64,000 bases of DNA from Siphonodentalium dalli (Eukaryota > Mollusca > Scaphopoda > Gadilida > Siphonodentaliidae). The stretch covers positions 37,236,732 through 37,300,731 of the forward strand of contig CP136065.1 in the NCBI GenBank assembly GCA_032622095.1. The letters are read 5' to 3'. The position numbers and the translations under genes were made by a program. Shown one piece after another: positions 23,239 through 33,509 of this stretch (its first letter is position 1; each line of letters begins with the position of its first letter). Under the pieces are notes generated by a model, which saw only the letters and a list, made by a program, of their open reading frames with translations, did no database searches and was not told the origin of the DNA.

Positions 23239-23490
23239 AATGTTTGTTCCGATGATGCTATTGAAGATGAAAAACACTTTCTTTTGGAATGTAGTGCTTA
23301 CCGCACACCGCGGCTCGAACTAATAACTCTTATGAAGACACAGTTCCCAGACTTTGAAAACATGACACAAACTGAACAGCTTGTCAAAATACTATCCAAC
23401 GATATTTCAAATTCATGCACTTCAATATGTCATATAATCCGAAAATTATTTTCCGCACGCGATGAGCATCGCCTCATAAGCAATGAATAA
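23239..23490 (+). pseudogene. 3' end of a LINE reverse-transcriptase ORF
   Basis: The frame reads NVCSDDAIEDEKHFLLECSA near its start. This fits the C-terminal Cys/His motif (Cys, then an acidic stretch, HFLL-x-C-x-x-Y) found at the end of ORF2 proteins in jockey/CR1-type non-LTR retrotransposons. About 60 further codons follow to the stop at 23488. An in-frame TAA at 23236-23238 closes the frame on the upstream side, and no reverse-transcriptase core is found before it, so the copy is 5'-truncated or decayed. Family assignment is by motif only. Confidence 0.6.
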
Positions 23491-24574
23491 ATGAAGACGA
23501 GACGACCCTATGCACATTCAGCTTTACTTAAATGGTTATATATTACCATCATTTATTATATCAATTATTGTATTGTTCAATGTACAACTATATATTAATA
23601 TGTTTGCATACTGTCCTTATAAGGATGTTTTGCCTATTAAACTTATATTATCTAAAATGATGCTAACGGGAAATTATCAACGAAATCGACGAAGAATAAT
23701 TTGACACTAGTGTATGTGTATCTATCAAAGTATTCATTCCCGACCACGCTTGCCATGCTGGGGTTGCAGCGATATCTAAGGCATCTGAATACTCCCAGGT
23801 GGGCGCTCTGAAACAAGTGTTTAATGGCTTGTTCAGTGATATACGTGTTAAAAAAAAAACTTTCGTTGAAAATATATACTGAATTTTGTTTATTTGCAAA
23901 TATTACATGAGGAAATATCATCTATCTCTCCGTAACGAATACACCCGAATTCCAAAGCCGAGACATCCACAACCTTCCGGTTAAAAATACAAGCGTGCAT
24001 ATTCAGCGGCTGACAAAGAAATACTTTTGCAAACAGAACTCACAACGCATTAATAATGTTAGCGTGATCCCGGTGAGGGTGCCTGCGTTCCTAGATAACC
24101 GTGAGATAGCTACATGAATGGTGTCGTCTTTGATGTCATATATGTTTGACTGGATAATATTAACCACTCTTCACACTTATACATAACTATGGTAGAGTAA
24201 ATGTCTACTCAAGTGGAAACGATTGGGCACGTATAAAACAATATGATCAACATCGAGTGATTGGAGCTAGCTGTGTGACAATCAAAACAAAACGCCAGTA
24301 TGACACTAATTTGGCCCCTGTGTGATGGGTATCCTGGAGTGTAGGAAGAGTACCCCATTGTTCGTTATACAAGTAAGCGACGAACAGACAACATGGCTGT
24401 TGATTCTCGCCCGGTATTAACCACCTGGATTATGCTATAGTTCGGCATGCTGAATACGACGGTGAAGCTATCTATCAACGTCTACACTAATTTACCCATA
24501 TCAGCTTCTTTGAAAGGTTTGCTCGTATGTGTTTTCGTATACGTATGTTATTCAAGGATGGTTTGATTTTGTTA
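23491..24574. other. No recognised gene
   Basis: AT-rich unique DNA. Overlapping minus-strand frames at 23652-23921 have no recognisable domain. Confidence 0.35.
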
Positions 24575-24660
24575 TCTGCTTATTTCAGAATCAAATAATC
24601 ATATTATGTACATATTTCACATTATAGGTAGATTATGTGCGTATTTGTGCGAGGATATTT
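24575..24660 (+). repeat. Fragment of dispersed repeat family A
   Basis: CTTATTTCAGAATCAAATAA through GTGCGAGGATATT matches the distal end of the fuller copies at 25574-25925 and 29622-29880. Confidence 0.55.
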
Positions 24661-24717
24661 TGTGTCGGGAGTTTAAACCCATATTAGCCACTAATAGAAA
24701 ACGTATGTCATCACAGC

Positions 24718-24917
24718 CATATATCTTACTGACTGGTCCATCGGGAATATCAGTTTCCATGTATCTTACTGACTGATCCATCGGGAATCTCAGTTTCCAT
24801 GTATATTACTGACTGATCCATCGGGAATCTCAGTTTCCATGTATCTTACTGACTGATACATCGGGAATCTCAGTGGCCATGTATCTTACTCTCTGATACA
24901 TCGGGAATCTCAGTGGT
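24718..24917 (+). repeat. Five tandem copies of a 40-bp unit
   Basis: The unit CATGTATCTTACTGACTGAT followed by CCATCGGGAATCTCAGTTTC is repeated five times at exactly 40-bp spacing, with one to four substitutions per copy. Confidence 0.85.
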
Positions 24918-25573
24918 CATGGTATGGTCAGGTTATTACGCTATGGTGCTGTCGGAAACCAATCTGTTTTGTTGTTGTCAAAGGTCAAACCCATTTCTGT
25001 AAATAACAAAAATTGTCTAGGCCAAACCTTAGTTTTACTGGCCCATTTAGCAACAACAACAATCATTCAATTCAATTTTATAATTTTAAGTCATTATTTC
25101 CTTAACCAGTACAATCGAAACAGACCAGACATATCCCAATCATTGGTGACATATTTAAGATAAGCCCATGACAACAACCTATTACATGAGTATTTATCAA
25201 GACGTATATATACATCCCATATGTGGTTTGGATGCATTAATTGTCAACTGCGAACAGCATCCAATCCTTTACATTACCACTTCACTAGTTGCCACTTCAT
25301 AATTGTATACGTAGGGGCGACAGGAATGCGACCCATCTGACCCATGCCGCTCTTGAATAATATCATTTTTATTATTACCATTGTTATAATTTTGTAAATA
25401 TTATATAAATAACCAATCATCATCACAATCAAGTACTAATTAATAACACCTGGAATTATGAAACACCTGAGTCCAAACAAAAGCCACGAGTCGTATACCA
25501 AATAATGATAATAGAGTAACAAAAGGTGATACAACGGCGCTATGGAATTGCATTCGAGATACTGGAGGGGTGT

Positions 25574-25925
25574 TCCAGTCTGTTCTCCCGCAAATTACCA
25601 CTTATAATAGAACGCATTTTAGGTAGATAAACTGCTTAGGATTGCATTATTTTGAGTCGATAATGTGCTGAAATGAGAACATTTTAGTTACATGTATCGA
25701 CTCATAATGAGGCGATTCTAAACAGATTATGTGCGGACTAAGACAAAAATAAGCCAACTCACGACTGATCAGGTGTTAGCTCTTTAACATATGTTTTCAC
25801 TGTGACCCGCGCCATAAAACGGCTCAGAGGTCATTTTCTGCTTATTTCAGAATCACAAAAGCACATTATGTACCTATTTGACATTATAGGTCGAGTGTGT
25901 GCGTATCTCCGCGAGGATATGTTGT
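25574..25925 (+). repeat. Dispersed repeat family A, near full-length copy
   Basis: Begins at GTTCTCCCGCAAA, contains a mirrored pair of GATAATGTGCTGAAATGAG- and ACTCATAATGAGGCGATTCT-like phrases, then GTTTTCACTGTGACCCGCGC, TTATTTCAGAATCA, and ends GCGAGGATATGTTG. Other copies are at 29622-29880 (minus), 32640-32990 (minus), 53765-54085 (minus), 56105-56425 (plus) and 60285-60655 (plus). The most conserved part is the GC core GCGGCCCGCGCCAT. No coding capacity. Its class is unknown. Confidence 0.65.
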
Positions 25926-26278
25926 TAAATGGGTGAGTGAATGTTACCTAATTCGCTCATTGAGCTTCAGCCATTTAATGAATCCCTTTGAAAGTTCCAT
26001 TCAGCAGGACACAGCAAGATTCCAAGGAACCATTTTTTCATAATATATTTGGGTTTATTACACGATCCTACCCTTATTCAACTCAATAAACCCATTCTAT
26101 AAATCATGGTACTAAACGTTCGTTTAATAACATGAACTAGTTCCAGGTGACATTTGACTTCCGGTTTGTCGCCTGTTTACATTCCGTACGTTACGTCTCA
26201 AAATACTATGGTTTCCAATATGTATCCAACAAACTATAATGAATGAAGAGTTTGAAAAGTTGTCACTAAATATACAAC
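25926..26278. other. No recognised gene
   Basis: Unique AT-rich spacer between repeats. Confidence 0.3.
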
Positions 26279-26376
26279 ATTAAATACGCCACAGTCTGTA
26301 TTTATCTGGGACTATTTCTTTATATACCCCATTAAATACGCCACAGAGTCTGTATTTATCTGGGACTATTTCTTTA
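26279..26376 (+). repeat. 52-bp tandem duplication
   Basis: ATTAAATACGCCACAG followed by TCTGTATTTATCTGGGACTA occurs at 26279 and again at about 26331, nearly identical. Confidence 0.75.
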
Positions 26377-27000
26377 CGCGGTCAAACAATGCATAGTTAC
26401 GTGAAACGTCATCGCATGCGTTATAGAGGCCGATGTTAGTTTCGCGTCCCATTTGTTGATTCAAAGTATGTTTGTCGAGGTGTTTGGGTCATGTAATAAA
26501 TATAATCTACAATTCCACAACCTCGCCAAAAGCTCGCTCAAGATCTAATCTACTGGACGAGTTTTGTAAATTCCGCTATAAACCGGGTGCTCGATGTAGA
26601 TCCTCTATATATGGTTGGCTATACATTCCTGGAGTTTAGTGTATTTTTGTGTTTACAAAATGGAACTCGTCTCCACTTGTGGCGACTTGAGTCAACAATA
26701 ATTGTTGGCTTCTAATGCACTTCGTTTTCCATTTATTAATTTCGACGGATATCAGTTCCTAGCTCATGCAAGTTGATGTGGACATACAAAGGTAAGTAAT
26801 ATGTCGATAAGGAAGAGGCTCTTCCATCTTGATATATGGCACACCACGAGAAGATATATGACATTGAGTGCGCGACAATGTCATTGGTGGAAATACAACT
26901 TATGGTCTGCTTTTCGCATAAATACAGAGTATGCAAAGTATATGTAAGTAATTATGTAAATGGACATTATTGAAGTATATGCCGTATGAGTCTGTGTCAA
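26377..27000. other. No recognised gene
   Basis: No motif was recognised. A small minus-strand frame at 26736-26936 is not supported. Confidence 0.3.
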
Positions 27001-27061
27001 TAATAAATGGGAATAAAATAAAGTAACACCATTTAAGACTCATTTGAGTTTTTTAAAAACA

Positions 27062-27094
27062 CGAGCTTTCGGCTATCTAGTAGCCTTTATCAAG
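27062..27094 (-). ncRNA. Degenerate hammerhead-ribozyme-like core of the Penelope element
   Basis: On the minus strand the sequence reads TTGATAAAGG, then a stem GGCTA/TAGCC, then CGAAAGC. This is the order of a hammerhead core (CUGAUGA, stem II, GAAA). Penelope-like elements are known to carry hammerhead ribozymes in their terminal repeats. Position 8 of the core, normally G, reads A here, so it is probably inactive. It lies about 85 bases downstream of the Penelope frame on the same strand. Confidence 0.4.
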
Positions 27095-27178
27095 TATGAA
27101 GTGAACAAATAGTGAAAAGTCGTTGACGTTGAAAGTGTCCCTCACGATGACGTGCATAACAAGAGTGACGGAAAGCGT

Positions 27179-27730
27179 CTACGTCGCGGCTGCTCCCGAG
27201 TGCCGAATTCCCCGGAAATTATGCAGTACAGCGTAATGTGAGAGAAAACCATAGTCCCTGTTTAACCCTTTCCGGATGGTGTCCATGTAGGTTATTAATT
27301 TCAACTCTACTCTTTTCCTTGCTCTCAGTCGTTTCAATCCTGATCTGAGAACTCTGACCTCGAGGTCTTCCTCTGAATGGCGAGAAGAGTTAAAATGTTC
27401 TCCCACGGGCACGAATATATTTTCTGATGTTATGTCTTGCCGGTGTCCATTCATGCGGCCTCTGAGGGTTTGGTCCGTCTCTCCGATGTAGATAAGCCCG
27501 GGACACTGTCTGCACGCCAGAGCATAAACAACACCTTCAGAGCTGCACGAGAATAACCCACTCGGTGTGATAGATTTCCCGGTACTGTTGGTCAGAGTTC
27601 CATTTGTCACAGAAGAGCATGTTGCACAATTCCATATTTCGCACGGGTATGTTCCGTTCTGTTGGTTGTTATGCAAGTTCTGTGCTCTAACTAGACTCTT
27701 TCGGAGGTTCGGAGGTTGTCGATATGACAT
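27179..27730 (-). pseudogene. Penelope-like retroelement, C-terminal GIY-YIG endonuclease part
   Basis: The frame encodes 183 residues. It opens with SYRQPPNLRKSLVRAQ, the conserved segment at the end of the Penelope reverse transcriptase. Next comes a Cys cluster (C30, C35, C38: PCEIWNCATC). The GIY-YIG domain follows: VVYAL at about 67-71, LIYIGET at about 79-85, the catalytic-type Arg region LRGRMNGHR at about 89-97, and the GEHFN glutamate region near 110. An in-frame TAA lies four codons before the first Met and the reverse-transcriptase core is absent, so the copy is 5'-truncated. The endonuclease part itself has no internal stop. The function in an intact element is target cleavage and reverse transcription. 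This copy is not autonomous. Confidence 0.85.
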
Positions 27731-28466
27731 TAAAGGTAATTAATTATGTAAATGTTATCACGGTTGATCTCACAGACGAACAACGACGTACAATCTGTCT
27801 CAAACGGGTATGGGAAATGGCCTGTTATTTATACCTGTAAGTTGTTGTCGAATCTAGCCCGACTCTGTAAAATGTATATATTACTAATATATTATTTTTG
27901 CTAATATTGTGGAGTCGCTGATGATCTCTTCCAGTTATGTTCATGTGAAGTAAAATGTAGGTGGTTTCTGATAGCGTGGTTAGTTCTAGGAAATATGTAT
28001 AAACCGCTCATTTGAGCTTGCACTAATCAGATCATATCATCAAAGAAACAGTAGGTCTGAGAGTTTGAGCTATAATGTTTCAAGTTGTAACAATGATATT
28101 CTTGTTTTAAGAAAAGTTCCTTCTAATCATAAGAGCAATGCACTCATGTCAGTGCTCGTACAGTAATCGCTGGATGACCCGCATGAAAGGGTTCGAGTGG
28201 TTACTCTATGTGTTACTGTTATCTGATGTAGCTTCGGCGGGCTACAGCCATTTTGTAGTTGTTCGGTTTGGTTTTTAGTGGCTTCAGAAGCTAGGACATA
28301 TCACGAGGTTGTTCGTTTTATTAGTAGAGGACGGCTTATGTTGCCATAATGAGCAATGCACTTTACTAACTCGGCAACCGGGGATCCCATTAAAGTGTTG
28401 AGCACTGGTTTGCGTTGTGCAGCCCTCACACACAGTCGGCAAGACGCATATGTGCATATTTGATGA
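27731..28466. other. No recognised gene; holds an inverted 25-bp copy of the adjacent LINE sequence
   Basis: GCACTAATCAGATCATATCA at about 28019 is the inverse of sequence at about 28462-28484, at the 5' edge of the LINE fragment. The overlapping minus-strand frames at 28284-28544 are not supported. Confidence 0.4.
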
Positions 28467-28859
28467 TATGATCTGATTAGTGCCAGAATTGTACTCCGAA
28501 GAAGGAAAGGCTGTAGCGTAACAACCATGCACGCCGACCTTCACTGGCTACCTATCAAGGATCGGATACAATTCAAAATAGCAACATTTGGTTTCCGTCT
28601 GATGTTTGTCTCTGAATCCCTTCCCGAATATAGTAACAGTCTGATATATCCATACACTCCCCGGCGAACACTTCGTTCTGGTGAATCGTCCCTTCTCTGC
28701 CCTCAAGGTGCAAATCTTTTGACCGTCGGCGACAGAGCTTTCTCTGTAGCCTGTCCCGACATTTGGAACTCTCTACCAAATGAAGTGCGACAATCTTGCT
28801 TGCTAACCGATTTTCGATCTGCTTTAAAAACTCACATATTCCGACACAAAGAAAACTAA
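28467..28859 (+). pseudogene. 3' end of a CR1/jockey-like LINE ORF2
   Basis: The frame, open from 28467 to the stop at 28857-28859 (130 codons), starts SARIVLRRRKGCSVTTMHAD. It continues with the diagnostic LHWLPIKDRIQFKI, then YTPRRTLRS, GDRAFSVACPDIWNSLPNEV and SALKTHIF. This run (LHWLP, R-I-FKI, RAFS-A-P-WNSLP, FKS-LKTHLF) is the conserved C-terminal region of CR1/jockey-type reverse transcriptases. The catalytic core is missing, as is usual for 5'-truncated LINE copies. An internal Met at 28527 is not a real start. Confidence 0.8.
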
Positions 28860-28979
28860 CAAAATCTGATTATATATAATTCCACATATCTATTGATTAT
28901 TTTCCATGTGCATTTCTTGTGTATTTATATAATGTGTAAAGCGCTTAGGGCCCCTTGCGGGGGATAGGCGCTATATAGA

Positions 28980-29019
<40 letters not shown>

Positions 29020-29020
29020 G
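28860..29020 (+). mobile_element. LINE 3' tail with stem-loop and (ATT)n
   Basis: Directly after the LINE stop codon, a stem-loop at about 28938-28972 pairs AGCGC with GCGCT around a CCCC/GGGG stem. It ends GGCGCTATATAGAT and runs into about 13 ATT units (28981-29019). A GCGCTATATA stem-loop followed by a short microsatellite is the usual 3' recognition structure of CR1-like LINEs. Confidence 0.75.
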
Positions 29021-29621
29021 AATAAAGCCGCCTAGTGACGTAAGTACCGAGAAGCAGTGGTTCCTCTATTAGATTGATTATCACCGGGTAATTGGAACTG
29101 ATGATGGTATTGGTGGTGTTTTGACTGTTTGAACACATAGACACCTTTCTGCAGACTATACAAACGTACATTAAGCTTTCCTACTACGACATGCGATATG
29201 TTAAATTTCCAAATTAAACCCTTTGGCAATAAATGTTATTCGGCCATTTGCATAAGCTCTAAATTAGTTTCTAAATTGCCAAGACTCAACATCAGGTTAA
29301 GGTTCTTTAATTCTGTTACAGATGTTGATTGTATCTAGGCGGTGATTTTAAACTTTGCATAATTTTGCCCTTTTGCAAGATGCGTCACCATTGTTATCAG
29401 TCGGCCATACTCCATCTAAAGTTTGAGCTTCTTTTAAAAAATATCATGCTGCCGCCATGTCACTGATTATACTGTTTATTTGGTCGACACTGTTATTGTC
29501 CTTATGATATACTCCACAGTGTGTACACAAGAAAAAGCATCGCTTGTGTACACGCGAATGGTTTATGACTGACCCTCACTTCTCGTGGCATTTCCAGCAA
29601 CCCAGAATATTATTACAACAC
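29021..29621. other. No recognised gene
   Basis: AT-rich spacer between the LINE fragment and a family A repeat. Confidence 0.3.
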
Positions 29622-29880
29622 ATGCCAACATATCCTCGCACAAATACGCACATAATCGACCTATAATGTTAACTGGGTACATAATGTGATTATATGATTC
29701 TGAAATAAGCAGATAATGGAGTCATGTCCGTTATTTCGTTTTATGACGCGGTCCCTTGTGAAAACACATGTTAAATGGCATACACCTGAAAAGTCGTGAG
29801 TTGGTTATTTTGTTATTGTCCACACACAACCTGCTTAGAATCGCCCCATGAGTCGATGAATTTCGGAAGAACATGCTTAA
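29622..29880 (-). repeat. Dispersed repeat family A copy
   Basis: Reads in inverse order AACATATCCTCGCACAAATA, GATTCTGAAATAAGC, a decayed GC core (GACGCGGTCCC), AAAAGTCGTGAGTTGG and CTGCTTAGAATCGCC, matching the copy at 25574-25925. Confidence 0.6.
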
Positions 29881-29924
29881 TATTTGCATACTGAATGAAG
29901 CCGCCTGTTGACGACAACCGTATG

Positions 29925-30050
29925 CATAGTTACGATCAAGCCTTGGAATAGTGCGTCTGTCATTTGCAGAATAAGGTCGCCGCAGGGTGAATTTAGTGAC
30001 GCTATCCCATACGGAGGGCTAGCGTCTCCAAATTAACCCGCTGTAAACCT
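29925..30050 (+). repeat. Dispersed repeat family B copy
   Basis: CAAGCCTTGGAATAGTGCGT, then TCATTTGCAGAATAAGGTC and GGGTGAATTTAGT. The same order occurs at 42535-42670 and inverted at 42865-43012, with a fragment near 31905-31970. Confidence 0.55.
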
Positions 30051-30103
30051 CCTGCTGATGCATCAACTGCTACTGGAGACCTAGGATAAGATCGAAGTTC
30101 TCC

Positions 30104-30793
30104 AGTTGATTGACTGATTGTCTTGCGTCGTTTTAGCCGCTATGCCATATCACGAACAAGAACAGAATCAGGAATCAAAAACGATAACAGCGAAACAACT
30201 GTGTAAATAAATCAGAAAGTGGGTTAGAGTAAAACAATGCAATAATGAGCTATGTACAAATAAAAACACCCATGAGGAATGTTTCCACTTAGAGTCAGGT
30301 TTTTAAAAACTAGTGTGCAATCATACTATAAAACGTATAAAAGTGGTAAAAGAATAGATCAGAAATAGCAACTAAAGAACACGAAATTACAAGGATCCAC
30401 ATCGAAATATGTCTCAAATGCTTCTCAGCTTTACATCTTGAATTCATAGTCCCAAGTGAGACAGGGACGAGCCATTGCATCAAGTGAACCTTCACAATTT
30501 GATCATTTTTAAAAGATTCGTACAATCCTTATGACCATGACCAGAAACAGAACACCATGCACATATGGTTTCTTTACTTTTACAATGTTCCTGCATGGTC
30601 ATGGCTATACCCCTGACAAGTAAAACATCGCAATGACAAAGATAGAAGGTCCTTTCACATGTGGGAAAGCCAAGAACCAACTACTGAGGGAAAACCACAG
30701 CATTACTGGAACTTGAACTTGGTGAGTCATCATTCTTACGAGCAATACGTGTTTTTTATTTGAGTTGCTATACGAAAAGCAAAAAATCGACAA
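30104..30793 (-). pseudogene. Retroelement with gag-like zinc knuckles and a SINE-type 3' tail (family X), copy 1
   Basis: On the minus strand 30680-30495 carries two CCHC-type zinc knuckles: RCFTCQGYSHDHAGT in one frame and CAWCSVSGHGHKDC in the adjacent frame, so at least one frameshift lies between them. Such paired knuckles occur in ORF1/gag-like proteins of LINEs. The frame decays and ends in TYFDVDPW at about 30395, then about 290 bases of untranslated sequence finish with a tail (GTGATATGGC, AGCGGCTAAAACGACG, AATC repeats) that matches the 3' end of the SINE at 43740. No reverse transcriptase is present. The knuckles are clear. Reading it as a non-autonomous ORF1-only retroposon is inference. 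Confidence 0.55.
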
Positions 30794-31189
30794 CTAGCCC
30801 AGCAACCCTTCGAATGCTGGCCGGGCCAAAGACTGGTACATAGCTGAAGCGATTACCCGTTTAGCCACTGCATATAACAGCACCGGTACCTCTCTACAGT
30901 GAGACAGGCGCGAACAATACATGATTTAACACTCAACAATCAGGTCGAACGCAAGAGAAAGGAGAGAACAGAAACACCATACGTGAAAAAAAACAATACT
31001 TAAGGCGAGCAATACAACATATAACAAGAGCACGCCGTAGGCATAATACGCCCGTTTCTGGAGTAGAGTGGGGCAAGGTTTAATTAATTTGTTTGAAACC
31101 TTTGACTTAAGACGAAATAATAAAAAAAATAAACACAATAACTTCAAGTGTTGTATTTTTGATTGAAAAATTCACTTACAAAATTTTTT
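30794..31189. other. No recognised gene
   Basis: Minus-strand frames near 30926-31147 are leucine-rich but have no family resemblance. Nothing else was seen. Confidence 0.3.
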
Positions 31190-31500
31190 ATCAGGTAAAA
31201 TCTAAGTCGAAAAATCTGTATTTTGCAGTGGTAAACTAATATACCAAATTTGGTTCAGTTCACTTGATTCAATCTAAAGTTATCAACAGGAAACCGCAAA
31301 TCAGGTAAAATCTAAGTCGAAAAAGGGGCATAACTCAGTCAAAATTTGATCTGTATTTTGGTGTGGTAAACTAACATACCAAATTTGGTTCAGTTCACTC
31401 GATTCAATCTAAAGTTATCATCCGGAAACCAAAAGCGAACGGACGACGGACAACCCATTTACATAATACGACCGTTTTTTTCAAATTGGCGTATAAAAAT
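31190..31500 (+). repeat. Two tandem units of the GTCGAAAAAGGGGCATAACTC repeat family
   Basis: CAGGTAAAATCTAAGTCGAA begins at about 31192 and again at about 31303. Both units run through ACCAAATTTGGTTCAGTTCA and ATTCAATCTAAAGTTATCA. The array ends GAACGGACGACGGACAACCC and CATAATACGACCG. Same family as 21376-21800. Confidence 0.65.
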
Positions 31501-32023
31501 AGAATCTGAAACGCTGTGAAGAGGCGTGACTAGTCGATTGATTGATACCGGTCAACTCGACCACCCGTCTTAAAGAGATTTAGGACCAACGGGGACCATG
31601 AGCTAAGTCGTATCCGCCGGTAGATGTTACGGCCGCCCTACTATCCCCAGGACTCTTACGCCATATCCGTACGGGATGCACCCCGCTTCAAACAGGGTGT
31701 GAAATTAGGGGATTCATACCCCTCGCAGTGGGGCTGTATGCCTATTCTACCCCAGACCCACACCGGTCTAGTTCTCCAGTTGAAGTTAATTGCTTATGTT
31801 CACACATTAGTCAACTCGATCATGCATTTGATCTTCTGCAAATTATGGGATGAAACAGAAGGGGAAAAGTAACTAAAATAAATTAATTTGAGACAAAGAT
31901 ACTTCCCAGAAGAGTGCGGTCCCCAAAGGGCGAATTTAGTAGAAATGATTTGAAGGCTTGGGAAATTATCCATTTTATTAACTCGGGCGCATTGACAACT
32001 ATACAGTCCCAACACTCTAGCCG
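31501..32023. other. Unidentified GC-richer block
   Basis: 31560-31770 is distinctly GC-richer than its surroundings and contains an 82-codon plus-strand frame (31624-31872) with no recognised domain. It may be an unrecognised repeat or an exon remnant. A family B fragment lies at about 31905-31970. Confidence 0.3.
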
Positions 32024-32347
32024 GGGTACTGTACACTAAATCAGGCCATTTTTGGAACCATCTCCTTTATACTTAACAGAATATGAATGAATGAATTTGA
32101 GCGTGGATGAGTGCAAAATACACTCATTTGCCGTTTGAACAATAGAAACATGGTAATTATAATGAAAATGAATTTATGACTCCATTCATAAATTCATTTT
32201 CATTATAATTACCATGTTGCGTGTATCGTTCTTAAATCACATGGGTGTATATTTCCCTAATCCATGGCGCATGCATTCACTGCATATATTATGTTGAGTA
32301 TAAAAGGAGATGGTCTCACAAATGGCCGGAGTTAGTGTACAGTACCC
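32024..32347. mobile_element. 324-bp element with nested hairpins
   Basis: Outer inverted repeats begin GGGTACTGTACACTAA and stay similar over about 50 bp (GGCCATTT, GACCATCTCCTTTTATACT). At the centre, 32148-32219 is a near-perfect hairpin whose arms of about 32 bp read CATGGTAATTATAATGAAAA outermost, with a five-base loop. No coding capacity. A foldback MITE of unknown superfamily. Confidence 0.7.
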
Positions 32348-32639
32348 TTTAATCAATTTGTTATTGTGAATTATTTTTTGTTTATAATTGTTGGTGTGTC
32401 TTCCCGTGGCTCTGCTATTGCTTATGCACATGTTAATCTTGCTTGTGATCAGCAGACAGGATGTGCCGCGTGTAAAGGGTTGTCCACAAGCATCAATTGA
32501 GTCCCTATAAAGTATGTCGGCTTCTAAAATATTTTTGTTCGTCGATCGTACACTGTCATCTGATGTAAACAATGAATGCACTGCATGGGACTGTGACCCG
32601 TTCAGTCAACATATCATCATGCAAATAGGTTCATATTGA
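32348..32639. other. No recognised gene
   Basis: A 114-codon minus-strand frame at 32237-32581 overlaps the right end of the preceding element and has no recognised domain. Confidence 0.3.
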
Positions 32640-32990
32640 ACGTAAATATTCACATAGCTTCATATTGGACTTATTTTTTCCTGAAATAAGCCCATATTGA
32701 TTTTGTACCCGTTACTCCGTTGAAGGCGCGGGCCGCAGTGAAAACGCACTATAAAGAGTTAATCTGGTAGACGTGTTGAAGAAAAAAGTAGGTTAAATAG
32801 TGCCAATATGGGCTTGTTTCGTATTTAAATAAGCACCAAACTGGCTTATTTTGAACGCCTCGCATCGTACTCACATATGGGGTGTATTTTCTTTCTCCAA
32901 TACGATCTATATGGACTTAAAACATTCAAAATAAGCGCGTATTGTGCTTATTTTGACGAGAACAGACTGGTTCAGTTTGAGTATATTCCA
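32640..32990 (-). repeat. Dispersed repeat family A, divergent copy
   Basis: Shares GGCGCGGGCCGCAGTGAAAA with the other copies and the same order of CATATTGGA-/AATAAGC-type phrases. It is closest to the copy at 60285-60655 (phrases on CCAATATGGG and GAAATAAGCC). Confidence 0.5.
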
Positions 32991-33509
32991 GCACGAGAAG
33001 GGTCACGTGTTGCCTTCTCTGATCCAATTCGATCCCTAGCGATCCTCGCTAACATGGAATCGTTTTATAGAGCTAACTGCCAGCAACGGAGTGGTGTTTG
33101 TGGATGGAATTTCTAATTTTCGCATGCCGTGTTCAATTCATTTTGCTAAGAGGATGGATTCCATCAGTGGGCTTCCATAATCCCTCCGGCGTGTGTGACA
33201 TCATTGTCGTCTTATAACGTGTAATTACTTCAGTTCCGAGATGGATTCAAGGTGGCCTCAAGAAATTATTTGATAACGTGCATATTGATAAATTAAGCGG
33301 AAGTGCACTCATGAAAAGTATTGGGTAGAGTTCGCCTTCGGGCTAATGCTCCAGATAAAATGGTACGCTCCGTCGCCTTATTGGAATTCAAGGCGATAAT
33401 TCAAAAGCTGAAATTAACTGACATATTTCTAGAATAAATAAGAACAAGCTTTCGATATTAAAGTGGCGTGACCACTCCAGTGGATAGTTCAATGGTAATA
33501 GAGAATACT
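32991..33509. other. No recognised gene
   Basis: Unique sequence with no motif found. Confidence 0.3.

Noticed and set aside
31624-31872. 82-codon plus-strand frame in a GC-richer block
   Set aside because: No recognisable domain or splice sites. The GC content alone does not support a gene, so it is listed only as an unidentified block.
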